Assembly (NCBI GenBank): GCA_016720545.1
Contig: JADKKK010000009.1
Location: 124,001 to 188,000, forward strand
DNA: 64,000 nt
Reading direction: 5' to 3'
DNA from: Myxococcales bacterium
GTDB taxonomy: Bacteria; Myxococcota_A; Polyangia; Polyangiales; Polyangiaceae
Below the pieces are notes generated by a model. That model was given only the letters and a program-made list of their open reading frames with translations. It had not been told where the DNA came from and searched no databases. The translations under genes were made by a program, and so were the position numbers. This document shows, one piece after another, positions 44,639 to 54,425 of the stretch. Every line of letters begins with the position of its first letter. Position 1 is the stretch's first letter.

Positions 44639-45928
44639 TCAGTGGTGGTCGGAGCGGAGCTGGGCCCGCCGCTGGCGTGCCTGAATCTCCGGCGACTCCG
44701 CGATCGACATGCCCATGAGGCGCGCGCCCTCCAGGAAGTGCTTCACGCCGATCTGCACGAGCTCCAGGTTGGCCTCGCCCACGTCGGGGAAGCCGCGCTC
44801 GTCGCTCGCGACCTTGCCCCAGTTGGCGAAGAGCTTGCCCCAGTCGCTCTCGATGATGGGGGCGATCTTCTCCTTCGCGAAGCGCGGGTACCAGAACATG
44901 TCGTGGTACGTGACGCTCGCCAGGTACGCCCACGGCGCGACCCAGGTCTTCAGCGACCACTCGATCGGCCCCTTCAGCGGCCCCCAGTAAATGCGGTGCT
45001 GGTTCTTCGAGGCGAACGTCATGTTCTTGAACGGGCCCTCGAAGTTCCAGTTCTCCTCGGCCGCGTCCAAGTCGCCGACGATCTCGATGTCGCGCACGTC
45101 GCCGCAGCCGAGGCCGAGCTCGTGGCCGAGGCGAACGAACTTGAGGTCGGTGAGCGGGTCGAAGCCCATGAGCTTGCCCGCGAGCGCGTCGATCGCCACC
45201 TGATCGCTCGAGGCGAGGATGACGTTCTTGCAGTGCGGGATCATGCAGCGCGGGCCCGGGCCGTCGCCCACGAAGGTGCCGTCCATGACCGCGAAGACCC
45301 CCTTGTGGATCTTGTTCTGGATCATGAGGAGGTCGACCAGGGTCTCGTGGATGACCGGGTGCGTCCAGTGGCGGTGCTCGTTCAGCAGGCCGCCGAACGC
45401 GTTCTTCATGGCGCCCGTGGTCGTCGTGAAGATGTGCGTCTTGATGGTGGGCAGGTGGATGATGTTCTCGCCGATGAACCGCTTCGGGATGCTGAAGCCC
45501 TTCGGGTACACCTCGTTCAGGCAGAGGAACTTCTTCGTGAGGTCGCCGACGGCGTCGCGCACGTCGATCCACTCCTCGTTGCCCTCGTAGAGGTGCACGT
45601 TGCGCAGGCCGTGCGCGTTCACCACGTCGATGTGCTTGTTCTCGCGCTCGCCCAGGTGCGCGTCGATCACCACCGTGCGGTTGTTGCACGCGTGGACGAG
45701 GTCCTTGGAGTAGCCGTCCTTCAGCATGGCCTTGACCACGCCGTCCATCTGCCAGGGCGTGGTGGAGGAGCCCGGGTAAAAGAAGTGCCACGAGATGTTC
45801 ATCTTGAGCGCCGTGTCGGCGCTCTTGTCGATCACCCCTTGGTAGCCCGCGAGGTTCATCAGGCGGTGGTAGTCCTCGGTGACCGTACGGGGCGAGGTGC
45901 GCAAAATCGCTACTTTGGACTTGGCCAT
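44639..45928 (-). CDS. DUF362 domain protein
   Basis: A 429-residue cytoplasmic protein of the DUF362 type: KMNISWHFFYPGSSTTPWQ near the N-terminus, LPTIKTHIFTTTTGAMKN in the middle, AVMDGTFVGDGPGPRCM, and SSDQVAIDALAGKLMGFDP. No ferredoxin-type Cys clusters follow, unlike many relatives. Function is not established for the family. It is divergent from the alpha/beta hydrolase gene. Confidence 0.82.
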   Translation of the reverse strand: MAKSKVAILRTSPRTVTEDYHRLMNLAGYQGVIDKSADTALKMNISWHFFYPGSSTTPWQMDGVVKAMLKDGYSKDLVHACNNRTVVIDAHLGERENKHIDVVNAHGLRNVHLYEGNEEWIDVRDAVGDLTKKFLCLNEVYPKGFSIPKRFIGENIIHLPTIKTHIFTTTTGAMKNAFGGLLNEHRHWTHPVIHETLVDLLMIQNKIHKGVFAVMDGTFVGDGPGPRCMIPHCKNVILASSDQVAIDALAGKLMGFDPLTDLKFVRLGHELGLGCGDVRDIEIVGDLDAAEENWNFEGPFKNMTFASKNQHRIYWGPLKGPIEWSLKTWVAPWAYLASVTYHDMFWYPRFAKEKIAPIIESDWGKLFANWGKVASDERGFPDVGEANLELVQIGVKHFLEGARLMGMSIAESPEIQARQRRAQLRSDHH

Positions 45929-46015
45929 GGGCGCTCTTTAGCACCCCTGAGGCAAAGCGAAACCCCCCAGACCGCCGGGCTTGCGTTCGCGCTTCGCTCC
46001 GGCGAAAGAAGAAGC

Positions 46016-46868
46016 ATGGCGCTCACCGCGACGGTCCCCGGCCTCTTCTACGAAAGCGCGGGGGAGGCCGGCCCGCCGGTGCTCCTCGTGATGGGGCTCG
46101 GGATGCGCGGGAAGGTGTGGGAACCCCAGGTCGACGACCTCTCGCGCGACCACCGCGTGGTCACCTTCGACAACCGCGGGGTCGGGGAGAGCGCCCCCAT
46201 CACCGGGCACCCCACCATGCGCGACTTCGCGCGCGACGCGCTCCGCGTGGCCGACGAGGCCGGCTTCCGTGAGTTCCACCTCGTGGGCGTGAGCATGGGC
46301 GGCATGATCTCCCAGGAGCTCGCCCTCCACGCGCCCTCGCGGGTGCGCTCGCTCACGCTCATCGCCACCCACGCGGGTGGCCCACTCGGCATGGCGCCCA
46401 GGGCAGGCGGGCTGGTCGCCTTCGTGCGCTCCGCGCTCGGGCCCCAGAGCGGGCGGGTGCGCGCCCTCCAGGAGCTGCTCTACACGCCGGAGTTCCTCGA
46501 CACCGTCGACAAGGCGCGTCTGGACGAGCGCATGAAGCTCCAGGTCGGCAAGCGGGCGCCGCGCCGCACCGTGCTCGGGCAGATCCTCGCGGTGGCGCGG
46601 CACGACACGCGCCAGCGCCTCCGCGGCATCGCGTCCCCCACGCTGGTCATTCGCCCCGACCGCGACGTGCTCGTGCGACCCATGCATTCTACACATTGCG
46701 CGAGAGATCCCGCGCGCGCGCCTCGTCGCGATCGACGACGCGGGGCACGGCGTCACCTTCCAGGCCGCCGAGCGTCTCTCGGCGGCGATCCGCGAGCACA
46801 TCGCCTCGGTCGAAGCGGCGCGGCGCGACGAGGCCGGCGGTCCGCGTCCTGAGCCGGTCGGCGTGTGA
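46016..46868 (+). pseudogene. Alpha/beta hydrolase, frameshifted near the C-terminus
   Basis: Starts at ATG 46016. Oxyanion region LLVMGLGMRGKVWEPQ, then DNRGVGESAP, nucleophile elbow LVGVSMGGMISQ (GxSxG), acid Asp in RPDRDVLVRP. The frame then shifts inside the palindrome at 46683-46693. The other frame supplies AREIPRARLVAIDDAGHGVT (catalytic His) and ends at 46868, overlapping the next gene by GTGA. A missing AC pair in TACAC(AC)ATTG explains the shift and restores the family spacing between the catalytic Asp and His. Either a recent mutation or a sequence error. Confidence 0.8.
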
Positions 46869-47929
46869 CCACCGAGGCGCCGGAGGCGAAGCTCGCGCCG
46901 CCGCGTGGGCTGGCGCGGCTCGGCAAGAGTGCCCGGCGACGGCTCGCGGTGTACCCGGGCCTCGTCGTGGTGCTCGTCGGGTCTGTCATGTATTGTACAT
47001 GCATGCCGGGCAAGAGCCACGCCGGGCTCGAGGCGCCGACCGACGACGAGGTCGCCGCGGGGGTCGGGCTGCGGCGTGACGTCGAGGCGCTCGCGGGGAC
47101 GATCGGCGCGCGGAACCTGGAGAACCGCGACACGCTCGCTCGCGCCGAGCAGCACGTGCGGAGCCGCATGCGCGCGCTCGGGTACACGCCGGAGCGCCAG
47201 TCGTACGACGTGGGCATCCGCTCGGTGGGTAACCTCGAGGCGACCCACGCGGGCACCAGCAAGCCGAAGGAGATCGTCGTCGTCGGGGCGCACTACGACT
47301 CGGCCTTCGACGCCCCGGGCGCGGACGACAACGCGAGCGGCGTCGCGGCGCTGCTGGCGCTCGCCGAGACGTTCGCCACCCGCCCCACGGCGCGCACCGT
47401 GCGCTTCGTGGCGTTCGCCAACGAGGAGCCGCCGCGCTTCTGGACCGAGGCGATGGGCAGCCTCGTGTACGCGAAGGCGTGCGCCGCGAGGGGCGACGAC
47501 GTGAAGGCGATGCTCAGCCTCGAGACGCTCGGCTACTACCGCGACGCGCCGGGCACGCAGAAATACCCGCCCCCGATGAGCCTGCTCTACTCCGACCGCG
47601 CGAACTTCGTCGCGTTCGTGGGCAACACGTCGTCACGGTCGCTCACGCGCGAGAGCGTCTCGGTCTTCCGCGGGGCCGTGGAGTTCCCGTCGGAGGGCGC
47701 GGCCCTGCCCGGGTTCATCGAGGGGGTCGGCTGGAGCGACCAGTGGTCGTTCTGGCAGGTCGGCTACCCCGCGGTGATGGTGACCGACACCGCGCCGTTT
47801 CGCAACCCGAACTACCACAAGCGGAGCGACACCCCCGACACCCTCGACTACCCGCGCCTCGCGCGGGTCGTGCGCGGGCTCGCCGCAGTGGTGGGCCGCC
47901 TCGCCGGCGAGGCCGCCGCCCCGCCCTGA
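46865..47929 (+). CDS. M28-family zinc aminopeptidase, membrane-anchored
   Basis: A 354-residue protein starting at GTG 46865, overlapping the preceding stop. One membrane segment at about 29-45 (VYPGLVVVLVGSVMYCTC) anchors a peptidase domain. The metal site has His143 and Asp145 (GAHYDSAFD), Asp154 (ADDNASG), Glu187-Glu188 (ANEEPP), a further acid (SLETLG) and a C-terminal His (NYHKRSDTPDTLDY). All M28 ligands are present. It probably cleaves peptides outside the cytoplasm. A TGYA-N3-TRCA palindrome lies in the membrane segment (46989-46999). Confidence 0.87.
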   Translation: MTTEAPEAKLAPPRGLARLGKSARRRLAVYPGLVVVLVGSVMYCTCMPGKSHAGLEAPTDDEVAAGVGLRRDVEALAGTIGARNLENRDTLARAEQHVRSRMRALGYTPERQSYDVGIRSVGNLEATHAGTSKPKEIVVVGAHYDSAFDAPGADDNASGVAALLALAETFATRPTARTVRFVAFANEEPPRFWTEAMGSLVYAKACAARGDDVKAMLSLETLGYYRDAPGTQKYPPPMSLLYSDRANFVAFVGNTSSRSLTRESVSVFRGAVEFPSEGAALPGFIEGVGWSDQWSFWQVGYPAVMVTDTAPFRNPNYHKRSDTPDTLDYPRLARVVRGLAAVVGRLAGEAAAPP

Positions 47930-48054
47930 CATCGGCCGCCGAGGCGCGAAGGCGCGCAGGAAAAGCGCGCCCGGGAATGACGGCGCGGACGGCGTGGTTA
48001 GTCTGCCAACACGCGCCTAGTCTTTGATACGTCTGCTACGAGGTCCGCTCGCCC

Positions 48055-49206
48055 ATGGTCGCCAAGAGAGTCGTCCCCACGGTCAGCGCGCTCGCGCTGG
48101 CGCTCGCTTTCGCCTCCGCCTGTCGTCAGGGGCCCACGCCCACGCCCGACGCGGCGCGCGCGCCCGTCTCGCCTGGCACCACGGCCCCCACGGCCGCGAC
48201 CCCCACGCCCGCGCCCGCGCCGACCCTCGGCCCCGGGGCGCGCATCGAAGACGAGCGCAACACGATCGCGGTCTTCAAGCAGGCCTCCGCGTCCACCGTG
48301 TTCGTCACACAGACGCGCACCGTCACCGACTACCTCGGCTCCGAGCAAGAGGTGCCGGCGGGCTCGGGCACGGGCTTCGTGTGGGACGACAAGGGCCACG
48401 TCGTCACGAACTTTCACGTGGTCCAGGGCGCCGAGTCCCTCGTCGTCACGTTCCAGAACCAGCAGCGCTTCGACGCGAAGGTCGTTGGCTTCGAGCCCAA
48501 GAAGGACATCGCGGTCCTCAAGGTGATGGCCCCCGCCGACCTCCTCAAGCCGGTGCGGGTGGCGGCGAGTAGCGAGCTCGAGGTGGGCCAAAAGACCATC
48601 GCGATCGGCAACCCATTCGGCCTCGATCACACGCTCACCACCGGCATCGTGAGCGCGCTCGGGCGCCAGGTGCAGGGCATCGGCGGCGTGACCATTCGCG
48701 ACATGATCCAGACCGACGCGGCCATCAACCCCGGCAACTCTGGCGGCCCGCTGCTCGACTCGTCGGGCCACCTCATCGGCATGAACACGATGATCTTCTC
48801 GAAGTCGGGCAGCTCCGCGGGCATCGGGTTCGCCGTGCCCGTGCGCACCATCGCGCGGGTCGTGCCGCAGATCGTGAAGTCCGGCCGCGCCGAGCAGCTC
48901 GGCCTGGGGATTGGCATCGATCCGGCGCAGCGCCTCGAGCGGCGCTTCGGCCTCCGAGGCGTGGTCGTCGTGAACGTGCCGGAGGGCTCACCCGCGTTCA
49001 AGGCGGGCTTCCGCGGCCTGAGGCGCACCCCCCAGGGGATGAGCCTCGGCGACGTGATCGTGTCGGTCAACGGCCAGAAGGTCGAGAGCTTCGACGACCT
49101 CTACAACGTGCTCGACGCGAGCAAGGCGGGCGACAAGGTCGTCGTCGGCGTGCTCCGCGACGAGAAGCCCGTCAGCATCCAGGCCGACGTGATCGTGCTG
49201 CCTTGA
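48055..49206 (+). CDS. HtrA/DegP-like serine protease, lipoprotein
   Basis: A 383-residue protein with signal and lipobox (FASAC, Cys23), a Pro/Thr linker, a trypsin-like domain with catalytic His121 (TNFHVVQG), Asp151 (KKDIAVLK) and Ser229 (PGNSGGPLL), then one PDZ domain (about 285-375; GVVVVNVPEGSPAFKAG, LGDVIVSVNGQKV). It fits a periplasmic or surface quality-control protease of the DegS/DegP group with a single PDZ. Coupled by TTGA overlap to the next gene. Confidence 0.92.
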   Translation: MVAKRVVPTVSALALALAFASACRQGPTPTPDAARAPVSPGTTAPTAATPTPAPAPTLGPGARIEDERNTIAVFKQASASTVFVTQTRTVTDYLGSEQEVPAGSGTGFVWDDKGHVVTNFHVVQGAESLVVTFQNQQRFDAKVVGFEPKKDIAVLKVMAPADLLKPVRVAASSELEVGQKTIAIGNPFGLDHTLTTGIVSALGRQVQGIGGVTIRDMIQTDAAINPGNSGGPLLDSSGHLIGMNTMIFSKSGSSAGIGFAVPVRTIARVVPQIVKSGRAEQLGLGIGIDPAQRLERRFGLRGVVVVNVPEGSPAFKAGFRGLRRTPQGMSLGDVIVSVNGQKVESFDDLYNVLDASKAGDKVVVGVLRDEKPVSIQADVIVLP

Positions 49207-49907
49207 GGCCCGCGGCTGCGCTCCACGCCCGCGCGGGCCGCCGCGTCGGGTTCACCGTCGGCGCCGCGCTCGCGCTCGCGCTCGGGCTCGGCGGGGCCGC
49301 GTGCAGCGGGGCCTGCGGCGGCGCGCCGCCCGAGAAGACCACCGAGGCGCCAATCCCCATCGAGGCGGGGCTCATGTTGCCCGCCCCGCCGCCGCTCGTG
49401 CAGGATCCTTCGCCCGAGCCGAGCGTGGGCCCCGCCGCTCCGCCGAAGCCACTCAACCGCTACCACACGCTCACGATCCAACGCGGGGACCGCCCCGACT
49501 GCGTCGAGCTCCGTCCGGCGCGCCCGGGCGACGACCCAAAAGATCCGATCTTTCGGCGGTGGGTCGCCGGCTCCGAGGGCATCGGCGTCGCGGCCATCGC
49601 GTTCTTCCACCCTGCGTTCACCAAGGCGCACCCCGGCTTCGATCTCACCGCGCCGCGGCGTCTGTCGCCGGCGGAGCTGCTCGTGCTCGCGGCGGAGCTC
49701 GCCGAGATGAACCTCGCGCTCCTCGCGGCCACCGATCTCGCCGCGGCCAAGGCGCGCTGGGGCAAGACGAGCCTCGTCTCCGAGCTCGAGTCGGACGCCG
49801 CCTGGAAGGCCGTGCGGCCGCTCCTCGGCGAGGCCGCCCAGGGGCTCGCCGCCCGCGCCAAGGCGATGGCGGCCGCGAAAGAGAGCCTTTGGGTGCTCGC
49901 TTACTGA
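49203..49907 (+). CDS. Predicted lipoprotein downstream of HtrA
   Basis: A 234-residue protein starting at TTG 49203 within a TTGA overlap with the HtrA gene. Signal and lipobox (GGAAC), a Pro-rich linker, then a helical C-terminal half (LLVLAAELAEMNLALLAATD). No family recognised. The coupling suggests it assists or is a substrate of the protease. Confidence 0.68.
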   Translation: MRPAAALHARAGRRVGFTVGAALALALGLGGAACSGACGGAPPEKTTEAPIPIEAGLMLPAPPPLVQDPSPEPSVGPAAPPKPLNRYHTLTIQRGDRPDCVELRPARPGDDPKDPIFRRWVAGSEGIGVAAIAFFHPAFTKAHPGFDLTAPRRLSPAELLVLAAELAEMNLALLAATDLAAAKARWGKTSLVSELESDAAWKAVRPLLGEAAQGLAARAKAMAAAKESLWVLAY

Positions 49908-49971
49908 GCCGGCTGGCCCAGGGGCGCGCGCTCGGCCACGCCCAGCGGCGATGCTGCTACACTGAGCGCCA

Positions 49972-52026
49972 ATGGTCCCTCGCATCCGTCTCGCCGCCGC
50001 GCCCTCGCGCTCCCGCCGCAATCTAAAGAGCGGCGCGCTCGCGCTCGTTCTCCTGTGCGCCGCCGTGGGCGGGTATTCGGCCGGGTGCGGCTCCGATCCT
50101 CCGCCGGCAAACGTCTTCCCGCCCGCCGATCCGCCGCCCCCGACGGGCGAGGGTGGACCCGGGGGGCTCTTCGACGGGGCCACGTCCGAGCTCAAGCTGA
50201 AGGAGCTCACCATCGTGCCGGCCGACGCCTCGCTCACCGTCGATCTCGGTCAGCGCAACCCCACGCTCCCGTTCACCGCGCGCGGCGTCACGCCCGAGGG
50301 CAAGGTCATCGAGTCGGTCGTGGGCGCCTGGGGGTTCTCGCGCTTCGACGTGGCCGCCTTCACCGGCAACGCCCTCACGCCGACGGGCTTCATCGGCGGC
50401 AAAGGCGAGGTCACGTTCAAGGCGGGCGGCCTCACCGCGACCACGTCGGCCACCGTGAAGCTCCGCATGGTCACCGGGGAGACGCCCACCCCCGCGCAGG
50501 AGGCGGCGTTCGGCGCGGCCACGGTGTCGGACCCCACGCTCTCCGTGCTCTACCCGTACAACGGCACGGTGTTCCCGCGCGGCCTCGTGGGGCCTTTGCT
50601 CCAGTGGAGCGGCGGCAGCGCGACCGGCTTCTACAAGATCCAGGCGAAGAGCTCGACCTTCGAGTACACGGCCTACGCCACCGTCGCGGGCGCGAACGGG
50701 GTGTACACGTTCCCGAAGACGCCGGTCGACGCGTGGGCGCGTCTCACCGACTCGACCGACGGCACCCTCGACGTCACCGTCCAGCGCCATGACGGCACGA
50801 CTGCGTACACGCCCAAGCCGATGCAGTGGAAGATCGCGGGCGCGAACCTGAAAGGGACCGTGTATTATACACGTCTCATCGATCAGGCCGGCGGCACCTT
50901 CGTGCGCAAGCTCGAGCCCGGCGGCACGCCGGCGAACGCGACGCAGGTCAACGGCGAGACGTGCATCGCCTGCCACAGCGTGTCGAAGGACGGCAGCCGC
51001 ATCGTCGGCAGCATCAACGGCGGCGACAGCCCGTGGGGAGTGTGGGACACCCGCACCGGCGCGAAGGTCTACCAGAGCACCCAGGCCTCGGGCTTCCAGG
51101 CGATTTCGCCTGACGGCTCGCACGTGCTGTGGCGCCACTGGAGCCCCGGCCAGGGCCAGGACAACCCGGCGGAGCTGCGCCTCTCCACGGCCACGAGCGA
51201 CGCCGTCCTCGCGACGCTGCGCCTGCCCGCGGGCAACCCCGGCGGCCTCAGCCACCCCGTGTGGAGCCCCGACGGCGCGCGCGTCGCGTTCGGCGTCCGC
51301 ACCGCGGGCGGGGCGCTCGCCTACACCGCGGCCACCGTGTGGAGCGCGAAGGTGACCCTCGGGGCCACGCCGGGCTTCTCCGACGTGAAGAAGATCATCG
51401 ACGCGAACGCCGCGTTCCCCGTGGCGACGAACCCCACGTACACGCCCGACTCCAAGTTCATCGCGTTCATGCGCGCGAACAAGGCGCGCGGCTCCGACGC
51501 CGACTCGCGCGGCGAGCTCTGGGGCGCGGGCGCCGACGGGGGCGGCGAGGTGCGCTTCGACAAGGCCAACGGCGCCGGCGTGCTGACGGCCACCGACCGC
51601 AACTGGGGGCCGAGCTTCCACCCCGTGGCCGCCGGCGGCTACTACTGGCTCGCGTTCTACGCCCAGCGAAACTACGGCCACAGGTTCACCGGCCAGAACC
51701 GCCAGATGTGGATCGCGGCCATCGACCTGAACCCGACCGCCGGCGTCGACCCCAGCCACCCGGCCTTCTACATCGCAGGCCAAGAGACCGACGCCACCAA
51801 CGAGCGCCCGCAGTTCACCGTGCCGCCCTGCAAGCCGCTCGGGCAGACCTGCGAGAACGGCTACGACTGCTGCGACGGCTTCTGTCGCGCGTCGGAGGAC
51901 GGCGGCGGGCTCGTGTGCCAGAAGCCCGGAGGCTGCGCGCGCCTCGGCGAGCGCTGCGCCGTGAAGGCCGACTGCTGCGATCAGGCCGAGTGCGTCGGCG
52001 GGTATTGCACCCCGGTCCCGAAGTAG
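49972..52026 (+). CDS. Surface lipoprotein with PD40-type repeats and a CxxCH site
   Basis: A 684-residue exported protein (lipobox YSAGC). An N-terminal Ig-like region (about 60-165) precedes a haem-type CIACHS motif (about residue 331). WD40/PD40-like strands follow (SWNPDG-like segments ISPDGSHVLWRHW, WSPDGARVAFGV, YTPDSKFIAFMR). The C-terminus has Cys modules (CENGYDCCDGFC; CAVKADCCDQAEC). The single CxxCH suggests one covalent haem. A TGYA-N3-TRCA palindrome at 50861-50871 encodes VYYT just before it. Function unknown. Confidence 0.75.
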   Translation: MVPRIRLAAAPSRSRRNLKSGALALVLLCAAVGGYSAGCGSDPPPANVFPPADPPPPTGEGGPGGLFDGATSELKLKELTIVPADASLTVDLGQRNPTLPFTARGVTPEGKVIESVVGAWGFSRFDVAAFTGNALTPTGFIGGKGEVTFKAGGLTATTSATVKLRMVTGETPTPAQEAAFGAATVSDPTLSVLYPYNGTVFPRGLVGPLLQWSGGSATGFYKIQAKSSTFEYTAYATVAGANGVYTFPKTPVDAWARLTDSTDGTLDVTVQRHDGTTAYTPKPMQWKIAGANLKGTVYYTRLIDQAGGTFVRKLEPGGTPANATQVNGETCIACHSVSKDGSRIVGSINGGDSPWGVWDTRTGAKVYQSTQASGFQAISPDGSHVLWRHWSPGQGQDNPAELRLSTATSDAVLATLRLPAGNPGGLSHPVWSPDGARVAFGVRTAGGALAYTAATVWSAKVTLGATPGFSDVKKIIDANAAFPVATNPTYTPDSKFIAFMRANKARGSDADSRGELWGAGADGGGEVRFDKANGAGVLTATDRNWGPSFHPVAAGGYYWLAFYAQRNYGHRFTGQNRQMWIAAIDLNPTAGVDPSHPAFYIAGQETDATNERPQFTVPPCKPLGQTCENGYDCCDGFCRASEDGGGLVCQKPGGCARLGERCAVKADCCDQAECVGGYCTPVPK

Positions 52027-52036
52027 GCTCGGTTCT

Positions 52037-52062
52037 CTCCCCGGCCTCGAGCGGCCGGGGAG
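52037..52062 (+). terminator. Hairpin after the PD40 lipoprotein gene
   Basis: CTCCCCGGCC, a 6-base loop, then GGCCGGGGAG: a perfect 10-bp GC stem 10 bases after the stop at 52026. There is no T-run, so termination strength is uncertain. The remaining 180 bases to sucC show no gene. Confidence 0.55.
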
Positions 52063-52244
52063 GGGCACGGCGCCCGGCCACGCGTCGGGTCGCCGTGCTC
52101 GACCTTCGGCCGGCCGGGGTCGCGCCGTGCGCCGTGCGCTTTTCGTCCCCGAAAGGAGCGGGTCGCGGTAATCATTCGGCGGCAATCCAGGCCGCCGCGG
52201 TCTCTTCGCGCGCCTGGCCTTCGCCCCCGAGGAGCAGCGCACGC

Positions 52245-53453
52245 ATGAAAATCCACGAGTACCAGGGCAAGCAGATCTTCGCGAAATACGGGGTCCCGGT
52301 GCCCAAAGGGTACCCGGCCTTCACCGTGGACGAGGCCGAGGCGGCCGCGAAGAAGCTCATCGCCGAGACCGGCAGTGAAGTGACCGTCGTGAAGGCGCAG
52401 ATCCACGCCGGGGGGCGCGGGAAGGGCGGCGGCGTCAAGGTCGCCAAGGGCGGCGCGGCCGATGCGCGCAGGCTCGCCGAGCAGATCCTGGGCATGCAGC
52501 TCGTCACCCACCAGACCGGCGAAGCCGGGCAGAAGGTGCGCCGGCTCTACATCGAGCAGGGTCTCGAGATTCAGCGCGAGTACTACCTCGGCGCCGTGGT
52601 CGATCGCGATCGTCGGCAGATCGCCTTCATGGCCTCCACCGAGGGCGGCGTCGAGATCGAGAAGGTCGCGCACGAGTCGCCGGAGAAGATCCTCACTGTG
52701 CACGTCGATCCCGTCACGGGGCTCATGCCGTTCCAAGCGCGCAAGCTCGCGTTCGGGCTCGGCCTCCAGCAGTACGGCAAGGAGACCATCGGCAAGTTCA
52801 CGAAGGTCATGCTCGCCCTCTACGAAATGTTCGTGAAGGAGGACTGCTCGCTCCTCGAGATAAACCCACTCGCGGTGCTGAAGGGCGGCGAGGTCATGGC
52901 GCTCGACGCCAAGCTCAACTTCGACGACAACGGCGAGTTCCGGCACCGCAACTGGGCCGAGCTCATGGACAAGGACGAAGAAGACCCCGTCGAGATCGAG
53001 GCGAAGGCCGCGGGGCTCAACTACGTGGCGCTCGACGGAAACGTGGGCTGCCTCGTGAACGGCGCGGGCCTCGCGATGTCGACCATGGACATCATCAAGG
53101 TCTTCGGCGACGAGCACGGCGTCGCGCCCGCCAACTTCCTCGACGTGGGCGGCGGCGCCAACCAGGAGCAGGTCACCAAGGCCTTCTCGATGATCCTGAA
53201 GAGCCCCAAGGTGGAGGCGATCTTCGTGAACATCTTCGGCGGCATCATGAAGTGCGACGTCATCGCGAACGGGGTGGTCGCTGCCGCGCGCGAGACGGCG
53301 CTGAAGGTGCCCCTCGTGGTGCGGCTCGAGGGCACGAACGTGGAGCTCGGCCGGAAGATCTTGAGCGAGAGCGGGCTCGCCATCACGGCGGCCACCACCA
53401 TGGCGGACGGTGCGGCCAAGGTCGTCGCCGCGGTGAAGGGAGGTGCGAAATGA
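52245..53453 (+). CDS. sucC: Succinyl-CoA synthetase beta subunit
   Basis: A 402-residue subunit of the TCA-cycle enzyme that interconverts succinyl-CoA and succinate with nucleotide phosphorylation. Signatures: MKIHEYQGKQIFAKYGVPVP, QIHAGGRGKGGGVKVA in the ATP-grasp domain, and FVNIFGGIMKCDVIANGVV near the C-terminus. Start ATG 52245 has a GAGGAG ribosome site. Its stop overlaps the sucD start (ATGA). Confidence 0.97.
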   Translation: MKIHEYQGKQIFAKYGVPVPKGYPAFTVDEAEAAAKKLIAETGSEVTVVKAQIHAGGRGKGGGVKVAKGGAADARRLAEQILGMQLVTHQTGEAGQKVRRLYIEQGLEIQREYYLGAVVDRDRRQIAFMASTEGGVEIEKVAHESPEKILTVHVDPVTGLMPFQARKLAFGLGLQQYGKETIGKFTKVMLALYEMFVKEDCSLLEINPLAVLKGGEVMALDAKLNFDDNGEFRHRNWAELMDKDEEDPVEIEAKAAGLNYVALDGNVGCLVNGAGLAMSTMDIIKVFGDEHGVAPANFLDVGGGANQEQVTKAFSMILKSPKVEAIFVNIFGGIMKCDVIANGVVAAARETALKVPLVVRLEGTNVELGRKILSESGLAITAATTMADGAAKVVAAVKGGAK

Positions 53454-54331
53454 GCATTCTGGTCGGCAAAGAGACGCGGCTCCTCGTTCAGGGCATCACC
53501 GGCGGGGCGGGCTCCTTCCACGCGAAGCAGTGCATGGACTACGGCACGAACGTCGTCGCGGGGGTCACCCCCACGCGCGGCGGTGAGACCTTCGAGGGCA
53601 AGGTGCCCGTGTTCGACACGGTGGCGGGCGCGGTGGCCGCGACCGGCGCGAACGCGAGCGTCATCTTCGTGCCGCCGCCCGGCGCCGCGGACGCCATCTT
53701 GGAGGCCTTCGACGCGGGGCTCGAGCTCGTGGTGTGCATCACCGAGGGCATCCCCGCGATCGACATGCTGAAGGTGCGCCGCGTGCTCGAGGGGCTCCGC
53801 GGCAAGACCCGCCTCATCGGGCCGAACTGCCCCGGAATCATCACGCCGGGCGCCTGCAAGATCGGCATCATGCCGGGCCACATCCACAAGCCGGGCCACA
53901 TCGGCGTCGTGTCGAAGTCGGGCACTCTGACCTACGAGGCGGTGGGGCAGCTCACGGCGATGGGCGTCGGGCAGTCCACCTGCGTGGGCATCGGCGGCGA
54001 TCCGGTGGCGGGCATGGACTTCATCGACGTGCTCGAGCAGTTCCAGGCCGATCCCGACACGCACGGCGTCATCATGATCGGCGAGATCGGCGGCGGGGCC
54101 GAAGAGGCGGCGGCCGAGTACATCAAGGCGAAGGTCACGAAGCCCGTGGCCTGCTTCATCGCCGGCACCACGGCGCCCCCGGGCAAGCGCATGGGCCACG
54201 CGGGCGCCATCATCGCGGGCGGCAAGGGCACCGCCGCCGCCAAGATCGAGGCCCTCCTCGGCGCCGGCTGCAAGGTCGCGCCGAACCCCAGCGAGATGGC
54301 GAGCACCCTCATGACGATGATGAAGAAGTAA
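53450..54331 (+). CDS. sucD: Succinyl-CoA synthetase alpha subunit
   Basis: A 293-residue partner of sucC. It has the CoA-binding start (LLVQGITGGAGSFHAKQCMD), GPNCPGIITPG, and the active-site His in KRMGHAGAIIAGG, which carries the phosphate during catalysis. Translationally coupled to sucC by ATGA. A strong terminator follows, so sucCD is likely a two-gene operon. Confidence 0.97.
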   Translation: MSILVGKETRLLVQGITGGAGSFHAKQCMDYGTNVVAGVTPTRGGETFEGKVPVFDTVAGAVAATGANASVIFVPPPGAADAILEAFDAGLELVVCITEGIPAIDMLKVRRVLEGLRGKTRLIGPNCPGIITPGACKIGIMPGHIHKPGHIGVVSKSGTLTYEAVGQLTAMGVGQSTCVGIGGDPVAGMDFIDVLEQFQADPDTHGVIMIGEIGGGAEEAAAEYIKAKVTKPVACFIAGTTAPPGKRMGHAGAIIAGGKGTAAAKIEALLGAGCKVAPNPSEMASTLMTMMKK

Positions 54332-54354
54332 GCGTCGCCGCCCTTCAAGAGCCG

Positions 54355-54394
54355 AACGCGCGCCCCCTGCGAGGTGGCGCGCGTTTCGTCTTTT
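54355..54394 (+). terminator. Rho-independent terminator of sucCD
   Basis: AACGCGCGCC, an 11-base loop, then GGCGCGCGTT, followed by a T-rich tail (TCGTCTTTT). A 10-bp stem placed 24 bases after the sucD stop. Confidence 0.85.
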
Positions 54395-54425
54395 CGAGAG
54401 CGGTGGTAGAGGTCCACGTCGGCGC

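Noticed and set aside
44618..45950. Long plus-strand frame leading into the hydrolase gene
   Set aside because: It is antisense to the DUF362 gene, which has recognisable family motifs; only the part from 46016 is the hydrolase.
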